DNA of 64,000 bases from Hyphomicrobium sp. CS1GBMeth3 (GCF_900117455.1 NZ_FPHO01000002.1:806001-870000); one strand, 5' to 3'; counted from the first letter of the stretch, positions 33,844 through 44,761 are shown. The notes: generated by a model not told the origin, from the letters alone. Translations and numbers: made by a program.

Positions 33844-34035
33844 GCTTGGCAGGCATTGACGCTGCGCCTGCAGCGCCATAGTCCGCGACAGATCTGCGAC
33901 AGCGGCAACAAAGCTCTTTAACGCCCTCGCGATTAGCATATATTCCGCGCATGCGACGGCAGGGCAGGGCCCGAAAGCGTGCGGCGCGCGGCCGTTGCAG
34001 CCAGTTTGCGGCGGATGCTTTAGCGGGAGGCAGCC

Positions 34036-35535
<1,500 letters not shown>

Positions 35536-35727
35536 CGCCGAGCCTCGTCTTCCCGATTGACTACCGGCCCCTTCCACGGGGAGCGCGCCCGCTACTCCCC
35601 GCCAGCCTCATGAATTGCATATAATTCCTGGCGCTATCCCTCCGGAAACTAAGCCGAGAGGCGGCACTTCTCCCGCGGGGGGAACCGCGCTAACACTGCC
35701 GTTCACAAAGAGCCTAGAAAGGCCGCC

Positions 35728-36489
35728 ATGGCAGCCCCCTCCCGTTTCAAGGATCGCCTCGCACTCGTCACCGGAGCCTCGCGCGGGCTCGGTCGGGCCT
35801 TCGCGTTGGCGCTCGCGCGCGAAGGAGCGCACGTCGTCATCTGTGCGCGCACCGTTGGCGCACTGGAAGAGCTCGACGACGAGATCCGTGCGAACGGCGG
35901 CCATGCCACCATTCTGAAACTTGACCTGCGCGCGCACGAACGCATCGACCAGCTCGGGCCCGTGCTTTTTCAGCGGTGGGAGAAGCTCGACATCCTTGTC
36001 GCGGCCGGTGGCATCCTGGGCCCGCTGTCACCGCTGCCGCATATCAGCGCCGACGCCTGGCAGAGCGTGCTCGACATCAATCTCTCCGCCAATTGGCGGC
36101 TGATCCGCACGCTCGATCCGCTCCTGAAGCGGTCCGAGGCTGGTCGCGCGCTGTTCGTCACGGCGAGCGCGGCACGCGGCGATCTCGCCTACTGGGGTCC
36201 GTATGCAGTGTCGAAGGCCGGGCTCGAGGCGCTGGTCAAAAGCTATGGTCAGGAGCTCGCAAACACGCCCGTGCGCGTCAATCTGCTTGACCCGGGTCCC
36301 ATGCGGACGGGACTGCGCGCCAAGGCGTTCCCAGGCGAGGACAAGAGCAAGCTCGTTGAACCGTCGAAGGTCGCGGAATTCGCTTTGCCGTTGCTGCTGC
36401 CGACCACGACCGAAAGCGGTCGGCTCGTTCGCTTCAACCCTGGTGGTGAGGCTGCAACGGCGGCGCTGGCCGCGAGCAACGACGCCTAG
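35728..36489 (+). CDS. SDR family oxidoreductase (YciK-like)
   Basis: A 253-residue NAD(P)-dependent short-chain dehydrogenase. The cofactor motif is VTGASRGLGRAFALALAREGAHVVICAR, the NAG-type motif reads ILVAAGGILGPLSPL, and the active-site Ser and Tyr-x3-Lys are in VTASAARGDLAYWGPYAVSKAGLE. The C-terminal LLDPGPMRTGLRAKAFPGED is typical of the YciK-like subgroup. The substrate is unknown. It is separated from purF by about 190 bases and converges with the Aas-like gene across a palindromic repeat. Confidence 0.92.
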   Translation: MAAPSRFKDRLALVTGASRGLGRAFALALAREGAHVVICARTVGALEELDDEIRANGGHATILKLDLRAHERIDQLGPVLFQRWEKLDILVAAGGILGPLSPLPHISADAWQSVLDINLSANWRLIRTLDPLLKRSEAGRALFVTASAARGDLAYWGPYAVSKAGLEALVKSYGQELANTPVRVNLLDPGPMRTGLRAKAFPGEDKSKLVEPSKVAEFALPLLLPTTTESGRLVRFNPGGEAATAALAASNDA

Positions 36490-36509
36490 AGTTCTTCCAG
36501 CGCTCAGCG

Positions 36510-36568
36510 CCCCCTCACCCGGAACGATCGTGCGATCGTTCCGACCTCTCCCCATCGGGAAGAGGTCG
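36510..36568. repeat. Double-hairpin intergenic repeat element
   Basis: CCCCTCACCC, then GGAACGATCG-TG-CGATCGTTCC (10-bp perfect stem), then GACCTCT-CCCCATCGGGA-AGAGGTC (7 bp plus an inner CCC/GGG). This layout is like the CCCTCACCC...CCTCTCCC palindromic repeats scattered between genes in many alphaproteobacteria. It lies between two convergent genes and may also work as a two-way terminator. Only one copy is in this window. Confidence 0.65.
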
Positions 36569-36579
36569 AGGAAAGACAT

Positions 36580-39500
36580 TCACGCGACAGGCGGCGGGCC
36601 GCCGGGCACGGCGGTTTCCGGTACGAGCGCTTCGACCTTGCGCGGTGCGGCGGCGACCTTCTCCTTGGCGAGTGCGAGGGATGCGACATAGTCTGGCTTG
36701 CCGCTGCCGAGCAATGGCAGGCTTTGCACAACGAGGATGTCGGCGGGCACCATCAGCTCGCTGGCGCCCTTCTGGCGGGCGAAACGCGAGAACGCGTCAC
36801 GGGTGACTTTGGCGTCGGTCGTCATCAAAACCAGGCGCTCGCCCTTGCGCGCGTCGGGAAGCGCCACAACGACGCTCGGGCTCGTCGACCATAGCTCCGC
36901 GGCGAGGGCTTCCACGGCCGACAGCGACACCATCTCGCCCGCGATCTTGGCGAAGCGCTTGGCGCGGCCCTTGATGGTGATGAAGCCCTGGTTGTCGATC
37001 GAGACGATATCGCCCGTATCGTGCCAACCATCGACCGGCGGCTCCAGGACGCCGGGGTTGTCCGCCCTCAGATAGCCGAGCATCACGTTGGGCCCGCGCA
37101 CGTAAAGACGCCCGCCGTCCTCGATGCCTGGCACCGGCTCGAGGCGTGCCTCCATCAGCGGCGAGAGGCGGCCGACGGTGCCCGACTTGTTGGCGAGGGG
37201 CGTGTTGATGGCGAGCACGGGCGCCGTCTCGGTGACGCCGTAGCCTTCCAGAATGCGCACGCCGAACTTCTCCATGTAGATCTGCCGCGTGCGCTCCTTG
37301 ACCGCCTCGGCGCCGGACAGGATCAGGCGCACGCGCGCAAAGTCATAAGGGTGCGCGGTGCGCGCGTAGCCGTTGAGGAAAGTGTCGGTGCCGAACAGGA
37401 TCGTGGCGTTGGAGCCGTACACGAGCTCAGGCACGATGCGGTAGTGCAGCGGCGTCGGATAGAGATAGACGGGCACGCCGCCTACGAGCGGCATGATGAG
37501 GCCGGCCGTGAGCCCGAAGGAGTGGAACACGGGCAGCACGTTGAACAGCTTGTCCTGGCCGTTCACGGCAACGCGTGTCAGGCTCTGCGTGGCGTTGGCC
37601 AGCAGGTTCCGATGCGAGAGCACGACGCCCTTCGGCAGCCCTTCCGAACCCGACGTGAACAGGATCGCCGCCGGATCGTCCGGCTCCCGCTCGGCCTGAG
37701 CGCGCGTGCCGACCAAAAGGCCGCGCATCTTGTCGGCGAAGGCGATGGAGGCGCGGACGTCCTCGAGATAGACGACGCGACGGCTCGCTGAGAGCTTGTC
37801 GACGACAGCTTCGAGATGCGCCTTCTCGACGAACACGCGGCTCGTCAGCACGACACTGACTTTCGCGGCCGTGCAGGCCGCATCGATGTTCTGCGGGCCA
37901 GCCGTGAAGTTCAGCATCGCCGGCACGCGGCCGATGGACTGCAGCGCGAAGAACGTCACGGCGACGCCGGCCGAGTTCGGCAGCATGACGCCGACGGCTT
38001 CGCCCTCAAGTGCCAACGGAGCCAGCTTGGCGCCCAGCACCTGCGCGCCGAGGATGAGCTTGCGATAGGAAAGCCCGCTCCCGAGCGGATCCTCGATAAT
38101 GGGCTTGCCCGTGTCACGCGTCGCCTTCGCCTCGACGAGTGCGGAAAACAGCGTCTGATCGAGGTTCGCGGTACGCACCGCAGTCTCGACCATCAGATCC
38201 TGCAGTGCCATGCCGGCCGCCTGGCGGCGCGCCTTGCCCTTGAGACCTTCGGGCACCGGCAGCTTCACCGGCGGCAGGATGGTGACGCGCGTCTTCGGGA
38301 ACAGCGTCTTCTTGCATTGGAAACGGTTGAGATAGCCGAAATAGGAGCGCTCGGGTCCGTCGATGCGCACCGGCACGATGACCGCATCCGCCTTGTCGGC
38401 GATCATGGCCGTGCCGTCGTAGACTTTCATCAGACCGCCGGTGACGGTGAGACGTCCTTCGGGAAAGATGACCAGCGTCTCTCCGCCTTTCACGGTCTGG
38501 ATCAGGTGACGCATGCCGAGCGGGCGCGTCGGATCGATGCTGTGCGCTTTAACGACCTTGAGGAACGGCTTGATCCAGCTCTTCTGCGCCATGCCGGTGT
38601 CGATGGCGAACGCGGCGTGAGACGGCAGGATCGAATGCAGGATCGGCGCGTCGAGCAGGCTCACGTGGTTCGGCGCGATGATGGTGCGCGTGCCGGGCGG
38701 TGGCAGTTTCTCGTAGCCCTTAACCTCGAGGCCCATGAAGGTCTTGAACAGGAAGGCGCCGACGTCCTGCACGCCCTCTTTGCCCCAGGCAGCGAGGATC
38801 AGCGCCATGGCGGCGAGATTGCCGATGCCGAGCAGCGCGAGCAGCATGACGAGGCCGACGCCGTTCCACTGTAGAAGCGCGACGCCGAGGCTTCCCGCGG
38901 TCATGAACAGGGCCGAGAGCACGTTGCAGGCGCCGATGGTGCGCGCGCGCTCGGTAACCGGCGCCCAGAGCTGCACGGCAGCGAATGCGGGCACGATGTA
39001 GAGGCCGCCGGCGATGGCAAGGCCCGCGAGATCGATGATCACGCGCCAACCCGTCATGCTCGCGAGCATTGCGCCGACGGTCAGCACCTCAGGCGACGTC
39101 ACTATCCGGGAGGCCGTCCAGGCGAGGTCGAGCGCGAAGAGGCCCATCAGCAGCGCGCCGATCGGCACAAGCGCCAAATTGGGCCGCGTCTTGCTCGCAC
39201 GCGCGGCGAGCGCGGATCCGACGGCAATGCCGATGGTGAAGGTGACGAGCGCCAGGATGGTGACGCTTTCGCCGCCGCCCATCTTGTCCTTGATCAGCAC
39301 CGGCAACAGCGACAGCGCGACCATGCCGACGAGCCAGAACCACGAGACGATGAGGCCGCCGATCCAAAGCCGACGCTCGCTGCGCAGATGGCGCAGCAGC
39401 GCGACGGTCGACGTCCAGGGATTGAAGTCGATGGCGAGGCTTGGTGCGGCCGCGCCCATCTTCGGGATCAACGAGGCGGAGAGCCAGCACAGGCCCGCGA

Positions 39501-40035
39501 GGCCGACCACGAGGCCGGCCAGGATCCACTCACCGCCTCCGTTCCCCGCCGCGAGCCCGCCGCCGATGGTTCCGACCAGGATGGCGGCGAAGGTCGCGCT
39601 CTCGACGAAGGCGTTCCCAGCCGGCAGCTCGCGCGGCTCCAGCAGGGCCGGCAGGATGCCGTACTTGATGGGACCGAACAGGGCGGCGATGACACCGTAG
39701 AGGCCGAGCGCGACGAACAGTACCCCAACGGAGTTCAGAACGAAGCCAACTGCGGCGATGATGGCGACAGGGATCTCGGCGCGCTTCAGCTTCTCGGCCA
39801 CTACGGCCTTGTCGTAACGGTCAGCGAGCTCGCCACCGATGCCGGACAGAATGAAGAACGGCGCCACCAGCACGGCGCCTGCCAACGCCACAAGTACGCC
39901 GCCCTGCTCCGATCCGACCTTGAACAGGATCAAGATCACGAGCGCGTTCTTGACGAAGTTGTCGTTGAGCGCGGATAGGAACTGGCACCAAAACAGCGGT
40001 GCGAAGCGGCGGCTCGTGATCAGCGCTTGAAACAT
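36580..40035 (-). CDS. Three-domain acyl-[ACP]-phospholipid O-acyltransferase (LplT-PlsC-AMP ligase fusion)
   Basis: A protein of about 1,150 residues that fuses three activities of phospholipid turnover. Residues 1-420 are an MFS lysophospholipid flippase like LplT (FWCQFLSALNDNFVKNALVIL, FFILSGIGGELADRYDK). About 430-640 is a PlsC-type acyltransferase with HX4D (APNHVSLLDAP) and FPEGRLT. About 660-1140 is an AMP-binding acyl-ACP synthetase (ILFTSGSEGLPKGVVLSHRN, EGYGVTETAP, HDTGDIVSIDNQGFITIKGRAKRF). It would take up lysophospholipid, activate a fatty acid and re-acylate it. In E. coli the flippase and Aas are separate genes. I use an ATG; an in-frame TTG lies six codons earlier. Confidence 0.93.
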   Translation of the reverse strand: MFQALITSRRFAPLFWCQFLSALNDNFVKNALVILILFKVGSEQGGVLVALAGAVLVAPFFILSGIGGELADRYDKAVVAEKLKRAEIPVAIIAAVGFVLNSVGVLFVALGLYGVIAALFGPIKYGILPALLEPRELPAGNAFVESATFAAILVGTIGGGLAAGNGGGEWILAGLVVGLAGLCWLSASLIPKMGAAAPSLAIDFNPWTSTVALLRHLRSERRLWIGGLIVSWFWLVGMVALSLLPVLIKDKMGGGESVTILALVTFTIGIAVGSALAARASKTRPNLALVPIGALLMGLFALDLAWTASRIVTSPEVLTVGAMLASMTGWRVIIDLAGLAIAGGLYIVPAFAAVQLWAPVTERARTIGACNVLSALFMTAGSLGVALLQWNGVGLVMLLALLGIGNLAAMALILAAWGKEGVQDVGAFLFKTFMGLEVKGYEKLPPPGTRTIIAPNHVSLLDAPILHSILPSHAAFAIDTGMAQKSWIKPFLKVVKAHSIDPTRPLGMRHLIQTVKGGETLVIFPEGRLTVTGGLMKVYDGTAMIADKADAVIVPVRIDGPERSYFGYLNRFQCKKTLFPKTRVTILPPVKLPVPEGLKGKARRQAAGMALQDLMVETAVRTANLDQTLFSALVEAKATRDTGKPIIEDPLGSGLSYRKLILGAQVLGAKLAPLALEGEAVGVMLPNSAGVAVTFFALQSIGRVPAMLNFTAGPQNIDAACTAAKVSVVLTSRVFVEKAHLEAVVDKLSASRRVVYLEDVRASIAFADKMRGLLVGTRAQAEREPDDPAAILFTSGSEGLPKGVVLSHRNLLANATQSLTRVAVNGQDKLFNVLPVFHSFGLTAGLIMPLVGGVPVYLYPTPLHYRIVPELVYGSNATILFGTDTFLNGYARTAHPYDFARVRLILSGAEAVKERTRQIYMEKFGVRILEGYGVTETAPVLAINTPLANKSGTVGRLSPLMEARLEPVPGIEDGGRLYVRGPNVMLGYLRADNPGVLEPPVDGWHDTGDIVSIDNQGFITIKGRAKRFAKIAGEMVSLSAVEALAAELWSTSPSVVVALPDARKGERLVLMTTDAKVTRDAFSRFARQKGASELMVPADILVVQSLPLLGSGKPDYVASLALAKEKVAAAPRKVEALVPETAVPGGPPPVA

Positions 40036-40349
40036 GTATCGGGTCTCTGGCAATGCGGGCGACGGCGGCCCATCGAGGAGAAGTAAGGCCGAGGGTCGGG
40101 CCCGATGATGGTGAAACAGCGGCCCTTTGCGGGGAAGAACATGGCGCGAGGCAGTGCAGTAAACGGCAGCGTCGCCAAAAAGCCAACGGGTTGCATAGGC
40201 GAGCCGGCGAATCCGAGACCCCGCATCGGGTTAGGCTGCTTCATTGACACCCCCGGCCCGCGGGCGGATGTTGAGGCTCGGAAGCGGTACGATGACGACT
40301 GGCATGGCGCGCCGCGTCTCCCTACGTCAAGGGCGAGCATAACGATACG
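40036..40349. other. Divergent intergenic region before thiS
   Basis: About 300 bases between divergent genes. I looked for a TPP riboswitch, which often precedes thiamine genes. I found neither the CUGAGA core nor the ACCUGAUC...GUAAUGCC strand, although CCCTACGTC occurs near 40320. No gene is convincing here; the open frames are Pro/Arg-rich and run into thiS. Promoter elements were not identified. Confidence 0.5.
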
Positions 40350-40580
40350 ATGGCAGGCATGGTTACCACGACGACCCGGCACCGCGAGATCACAGTCAAC
40401 GGACGCTGCCTCACGAGCGGCGCCGAGACGCTGGCTGCCCTTCTCGTCGAGGAGGGGTTTGCGGACGTCAAGGTGGCGACAGCCGTCAATGGAGATTTCG
40501 TCGCCGCACGGGCGCGCGTTGAGGTGCGCCTTGCCGACGGCGATCGCGTCGAGATCCTCTCCGCCCGGCAGGGCGGCTGA
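40350..40580 (+). CDS. thiS: Sulfur carrier protein ThiS
   Basis: A 76-residue ubiquitin-like protein that delivers sulfur, as a C-terminal thiocarboxylate, to the thiazole synthase. The essential C-terminal Gly-Gly is present (LSARQGG), as is the family stretch ITVNGRCLTSGAETLAALLVEEGF and VAVNGDFV-like TAVNGDFVAARARVEVRLADGDRVEIL. The start is uncertain by three codons (two in-frame ATGs). thiG follows 21 bases later. The usual thiC and thiO are not nearby, so the pathway is split. Confidence 0.93.
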   Translation: MAGMVTTTTRHREITVNGRCLTSGAETLAALLVEEGFADVKVATAVNGDFVAARARVEVRLADGDRVEILSARQGG

Positions 40581-40601
40581 GGCGAGGAATACGAACCAGC
40601 C

Positions 40602-41453
40602 ATGAACCAGACCGAGCCCTTGCGGCCGCTGCCGCACGATCCTTCGCCGACGCAGGTCACCTTCTACGGCGAGAGCGTCGCGTCGCGTCTGCTGCTCGGC
40701 ACCGCGCTCTATCCGTCGCCGCAGATCATGAGCGACGCCGTGCGGGCCGCACGCGCGGGCATCGTCACCGTATCGCTCCGGCGCGAGCAGGCGCGCGGGC
40801 GCAACGGCCAGCGCTTCCTCGATCTCATCCGCAATTTGCCGGTGCGGCTGTTGCCCAACACTGCGGGCTGCCGCACGGCCAAGGAAGCAATCACGACCGC
40901 CGAGATGGCGCGCGAGCTGCTCGAGACCGACTGGATCAAGCTCGAGGTCATCGCCAACGACGACACGCTGCAACCGGAGCTGTTCGGTCTTGTCGAAGCG
41001 GCGGAGGAGCTGACCAGGCGCGGCTTCAAGGTGTTTCCGTACATGACCGAGGATCTCTCGGTTGCGGAGCGGCTCGTCGCAGCCGGCTGCCGCGTGTTGA
41101 TGCCGTGGGGCTCGCCGATCGGCACGGGGCGCGGGCTTGCCAATCCGCACGCACTCGCGACGCTGCGCGCCTACTTTCCCGACCTGCCGCTAGTCATCGA
41201 CGCTGGCATCGGCGCGCCGTCGCATGCGGCTATGGCCATGGAGATGGGCTACGACGCGGTTCTGCTCAACACGGCAGTTGCGAAGGCGCACGACCCGGTG
41301 CGCATGGCGGCGGCCTTTGCGGCAGCCATCGACGCGGGGCGAGCTGCTTACGAAGCCGGGCTGATCGAGCAGAGCGATCGGGCACGCCCGTCGACGCCCG
41401 TTGCCGGCACGCCGTTCTTCGATCTCGATGCGCCGCGTTCCGGCACCCGCTGA
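40602..41453 (+). CDS. thiG: Thiazole synthase
   Basis: A 283-residue enzyme that builds the thiazole ring of thiamine from deoxyxylulose phosphate, dehydroglycine and ThiS-thiocarboxylate. The TIM-barrel signatures are [19 protein letters not shown], the loop [54 protein letters not shown], and [32 protein letters not shown]. The Lys of WIKLEVI is the Schiff-base residue in the family. It is in an operon with thiS and thiE. Confidence 0.97.
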   Translation: MNQTEPLRPLPHDPSPTQVTFYGESVASRLLLGTALYPSPQIMSDAVRAARAGIVTVSLRREQARGRNGQRFLDLIRNLPVRLLPNTAGCRTAKEAITTAEMARELLETDWIKLEVIANDDTLQPELFGLVEAAEELTRRGFKVFPYMTEDLSVAERLVAAGCRVLMPWGSPIGTGRGLANPHALATLRAYFPDLPLVIDAGIGAPSHAAMAMEMGYDAVLLNTAVAKAHDPVRMAAAFAAAIDAGRAAYEAGLIEQSDRARPSTPVAGTPFFDLDAPRSGTR

Positions 41454-41462
41454 GGCCCTTCC

Positions 41463-42083
41463 ATGACCGCTATCGGCGCACCCGACGTCTTCTATCCGAT
41501 TGTGCCGAGCGCGGCGTGGGTTGTTCGCCTCGTGCCGCTCGGGGTGCGCACGCTGCAGCTCCGCATCAAGGATAAAAGCGAGGATGAGGCGCGCCGCGAG
41601 ATCGCCACCGCGCTGGAGATCGCGCGCCGCGCGGGTTGTCGCCTGATCGTCAACGACTACTGGCAGGCGGCCATCGACCTCGGCGCGACGGAGCTTCATC
41701 TCGGCCAGGAGGATCTTGCCGCTGCGGATCTGGCGGCCATCAAGCGGGCGGGCATCGCGGTCGGCATCTCGACGCACAGCGACGAGGAGCTCGAGACGGC
41801 GCTTAGCGCCGGTCCCTACTACGTCGCGCTCGGTCCGATCTATGAGACTAAGCTCAAGGCGATGAAATGGGCGCCGCAGGGACTCGAGAAGATCGGTGCC
41901 TGGAGAGCGCGCATCGGGACGTTGCCGCTGGTCGCGATCGGAGGCATCACGCCCGATCGCGCGGGGCCGGTCATTGCCGCCGGCGCCGACAGCGTCGCCG
42001 TCATCACCGACTTCATGACGGCGCCTCACCCCGAAGCGCGGGTTCGCCTTTGGCTCGACTGGGCGGCGACCGTCCGCGCCTGA
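41463..42083 (+). CDS. thiE: Thiamine-phosphate synthase
   Basis: A 206-residue enzyme that joins the pyrimidine and thiazole phosphates into thiamine phosphate. Family marks are LQLRIKDKSEDEARREI, LIVNDYWQAAIDLGATELHLGQEDL, GISTHSDEELETAL, YVALGPIYETKLKAMKWAPQGLE and LPLVAIGGITPDRAG. The phosphate-binding Gly-Gly and the VNDY loop are intact. It starts nine bases after thiG and ends before a strong hairpin shared with the convergent gene. Confidence 0.95.
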   Translation: MTAIGAPDVFYPIVPSAAWVVRLVPLGVRTLQLRIKDKSEDEARREIATALEIARRAGCRLIVNDYWQAAIDLGATELHLGQEDLAAADLAAIKRAGIAVGISTHSDEELETALSAGPYYVALGPIYETKLKAMKWAPQGLEKIGAWRARIGTLPLVAIGGITPDRAGPVIAAGADSVAVITDFMTAPHPEARVRLWLDWAATVRA

Positions 42084-42133
42084 TTGGGGTGCGGCGGTCG
42101 CGCTTATCGTCGGCTTCCGCTCGTGCCCTTTTC

Positions 42134-42173
42134 CCGGATTGGGGGATCAGATTGCCTGATCCCCCGCATCCGG
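42134..42173. terminator. Bidirectional hairpin between thiE and the next gene
   Basis: A perfect 10-bp stem GGGGGATCAG / CTGATCCCCC with a five-base loop, extended by an outer CCGGAT / ATCCGG after a small internal bulge. There is only a short T/A run on each side. It lies 50 bases after the thiE stop. Confidence 0.8.
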
Positions 42174-42181
42174 AAACACTC

Positions 42182-44059
42182 CTAGTACATCTGCAAGGCG
42201 AGCACCCCGCCGGGCCCGATGACCAACCCCCAGATATCGCCGGCCGCGACTTCCACTTCCTCGCTCTGAGATGGTTCGCCGGACACATGGAGCAAGATGG
42301 TCTGCTTGCCGGGCGCGACCTCAAGCGTCGGACCGTCGGGTTTCTCCGCGCCGCTTCCGGCCGCGATCTTCACCTTCCTCTTGCCGATCGTCAGCGTGGC
42401 CTCCTTGTCCAGCGTGTTGCCGATCAACAGCTTGACCTGGCCCTTGCCGGGTAACATTCCGGCCTTTTGCGCGTCGTTCTGCTTGCGCAGCGTCAGTGAG
42501 GACACCGTCTCGCCGTTGCGGTGCGCAAGAGTCAGAACGGCTGGGCCCTCCGGCGAGAGATAAGCGATCTCGGCCCGATCTTTGGTCACGGACGCGCCGG
42601 CCTGCTCGTTCCAGCCGAGCCCAGCCAACTCGCGGCGATAGAAGGCGAGAACCGTTTCAACGGAAGCCGGCACGCTTGCGTTCACGGAGAGGCGGAAAAG
42701 GCTCTTCTCGCTGCCGCTGATCGAGTGCGGAGCGGGGATCGGCAGTCCCGCCCTGTCCTCGACCATGAGCTCGGTTTGCAGGGCGGCGTCGGGCTCCGCG
42801 AGGGTTGCAACCTCGATCACGGCACTCTCGGCATCCTCCAAACGGGTAACGAGCCCCGAGCCGGACGCACTGACACGCGTCCTGTTGCCGAACTTCATGA
42901 CGGTGACGGAGACGTCGCGCTTGTCCTTGGCAAAGCGCAACACGACCATGTTGTCCTTGTCGATCGCCGAGCGCTCAGGCTTCCAGCCGTCGCGCTGCAG
43001 CACGCCGCGGTAGAACTGGGCGAGGGACTTCACGTCCGAAGCGCTCTCAAACTCTAGCTCGCCGCGGCTGCCATCGAAGTCGACCGCCTCGGCCGTTGCG
43101 GGAAGCGGCAATGGCGTGGAGCCGTCGTGCGCTTCCTCCAGAGCTACGATGGAGGCGGGCGACGGATCCCCTGCCTTTGCCGCCGGCCTGTTCAGATCTG
43201 CAAGCGCCCCTTCGGTCGCCTTTCGCACCTGATCAAGAATTTCCCCTGCCAGAGTATCGAATGCGTCCGGGCCGGGAGTCACAGTGTGCTCGGCTTCAGG
43301 CTCTGATACAGCGGCTTCTGCAACCGGCTCCTCTTTTTTGTTGAGCGCGGTGAGAAGATCCTCGGACACACCCTCGATCCGGGCATCGAGGCGGCCGTCG
43401 TCCCGACGCTGCAGCATCAGCATGATCGGGCGGTGGTTCTCCCGGACGAAGAACGCAAACTTGCCGCGATCGTTCGCTTCGGCGATGTCCTCGCCGGCCT
43501 CGAACTTGCGGTTAGCCACGCGCGACCAGGGCGCCCAGCCGCGTGCTACCAGCTCGTCGTGGAAGAACGTCAGCGACGACTCGAGCGGCACTGCCGTGAC
43601 AAGGGACAGATACGGCCGGTCAGGCGCGAACCTGATCTCGGAGGCGTCTTTCAGAAAAGGCAGATCGTCGACGATGGCGTTAGCCGTGTACGACACGCTC
43701 GTTGCATTGCCCTGGGCCGGTGCAAGGGTGACGAACACGGTGAGGCCCTGGCGGTCCTTCTTGAAGGTCTTGATCGAAAGCTGGGGGTTTTGCGCGCTGG
43801 CAGAGAAAGGATCTTCGTAATGCTGCCAGCCCGAGGCGGCGAGCAACTTTGCGACCGCATCGGCCGTGGCAGGAACGGAGTCCGGCGCCGTGTAAATCGT
43901 AGTGGACGGACTTGAGAAGGTGATTTTGGAACCTTCCGTGCGCGCGAGCCTGCTCGTGTCGAGCGTGTATTCGGCGGCCGCCGGCGGCACGGCGAGGTAT
44001 CCGGTCGCCAATGCGCCGGCACCAGTTGCCAGCATGAAGCCCAGGGCTAGGGCGCGCAT
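42182..44059 (-). CDS. Exported protein with repeated FY...GW modules, unknown
   Basis: A 625-residue protein with a signal peptide (to about PPAAA). It is built from a recurring unit: an amphipathic helix carrying the pattern F(F/Y)-x3-L-x3-GW, followed by beta strands. Three clear copies are at residues 164-175 (FFHDELVARGW), 349-359 (FYRGVLQRDGW) and 473-483 (FYRRELAGLGW), with a degenerate one at about 67-78 (AVAKLLAASGW). An Ala/Glu-rich linker lies at 240-315, and the final 85 residues form a separate beta domain. I do not recognise a named family. A periplasmic binding or structural role is the most that can be inferred. Confidence 0.8.
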   Translation of the reverse strand: MRALALGFMLATGAGALATGYLAVPPAAAEYTLDTSRLARTEGSKITFSSPSTTIYTAPDSVPATADAVAKLLAASGWQHYEDPFSASAQNPQLSIKTFKKDRQGLTVFVTLAPAQGNATSVSYTANAIVDDLPFLKDASEIRFAPDRPYLSLVTAVPLESSLTFFHDELVARGWAPWSRVANRKFEAGEDIAEANDRGKFAFFVRENHRPIMLMLQRRDDGRLDARIEGVSEDLLTALNKKEEPVAEAAVSEPEAEHTVTPGPDAFDTLAGEILDQVRKATEGALADLNRPAAKAGDPSPASIVALEEAHDGSTPLPLPATAEAVDFDGSRGELEFESASDVKSLAQFYRGVLQRDGWKPERSAIDKDNMVVLRFAKDKRDVSVTVMKFGNRTRVSASGSGLVTRLEDAESAVIEVATLAEPDAALQTELMVEDRAGLPIPAPHSISGSEKSLFRLSVNASVPASVETVLAFYRRELAGLGWNEQAGASVTKDRAEIAYLSPEGPAVLTLAHRNGETVSSLTLRKQNDAQKAGMLPGKGQVKLLIGNTLDKEATLTIGKRKVKIAAGSGAEKPDGPTLEVAPGKQTILLHVSGEPSQSEEVEVAAGDIWGLVIGPGGVLALQMY

Positions 44060-44350
44060 TTCCTTGTCTCCTCAGTGAGTGCTGCCGCCGCGCAAAAGGT
44101 GGCGGCCGGGTGCGTTGCGGATTTGGGCAGGTATCGGATGGATTGTCGCTATACGGTGGATTGGCGGGATGCGGAGGCGCTTGGGTGCGCCCCGCGGATC
44201 TCCCGCGTCTTCATGGTCCAAACGCGCGCCGCGGGATGTTCCCCGCGTAACACGCGGCCTTCGAGGTTTCGCGAACGCGGCGGCTGCGGCGTCCGTGCGG
44301 CGCCGTCGTGACGGGCTTCATTCGCTTCCTCTTGTGAGGAACGGCAGAGG
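44060..44350. other. Intergenic region with no visible gene
   Basis: About 290 bases between two minus-strand genes. It contains CG-rich sequence with short imperfect palindromes (around CCGCGGGATGTTCCCCGCG) but no convincing coding frame, RNA gene or promoter motif. Confidence 0.5.
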
Positions 44351-44761
44351 CTATCGCAGCGGTTGCCAACCGGGGTGGTCGAAGCGCTGAGCATAGATGC
44401 TCAGCGAGTCATCGATAATGAGCATGCCGTCGATGGCTTCGATCGTGTCGGCGCCTGCAACTGCCCCGGCTCCCTTCTCGATATAGCCCGCGAGCTTCTC
44501 GATTTCCTCGCGGGCTTCACCTGTCATCTGGGTCCCGGACTTGATCCGCGCGACCGCTGCCTTGACCTTGGCGTGATAGGTGCGCGCGTCAGCCGGCGGC
44601 ATACGCCGATGCGTGACAAGCGTGTGCGCATTGAGCGTCAAATCGCGGATCGCCTTCATCTCCGTGCGCACGACCTCGTCGGTCGGCAACCTCCCGTTCT
44701 GGGCCACCGCGGCAAGCGAAGACAGGGCCAGAACAATCGTGAGCACCAGCGCGCGCATCAT
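44351..44761 (-). CDS. Small exported helical protein coupled to purD
   Basis: A 136-residue protein with a signal peptide ([19 protein letters not shown]). The mature part is helical and resembles a four-helix-bundle, cytochrome-b562-like arrangement without clear haem ligands (for example [21 protein letters not shown] and [16 protein letters not shown]). Function unknown. Its start codon overlaps the purD stop (ATGA-type overlap), so it is translated from the purD mRNA, although no purine role is apparent. Confidence 0.72.
   Translation of the reverse strand: MMRALVLTIVLALSSLAAVAQNGRLPTDEVVRTEMKAIRDLTLNAHTLVTHRRMPPADARTYHAKVKAAVARIKSGTQMTGEAREEIEKLAGYIEKGAGAVAGADTIEAIDGMLIIDDSLSIYAQRFDHPGWQPLR

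Noticed and set aside
35690..35716. GGAAC...CGTT before the SDR gene
   Set aside because: Both boxes are present but the spacer is only 14 bases, too short for an EcfG promoter.
40054..40349. TPP riboswitch upstream of thiS
   Set aside because: The CCCTACGTC near 40320 is only faintly like the 3' strand of the motif, on the wrong strand. The CUGAGA core and the GUAAUGCC strand are missing on both strands.
40105..40605. Open frame overlapping thiS
   Set aside because: Pro/Arg/Ser-rich with no family signal. Its second half is the wrong frame of thiS.
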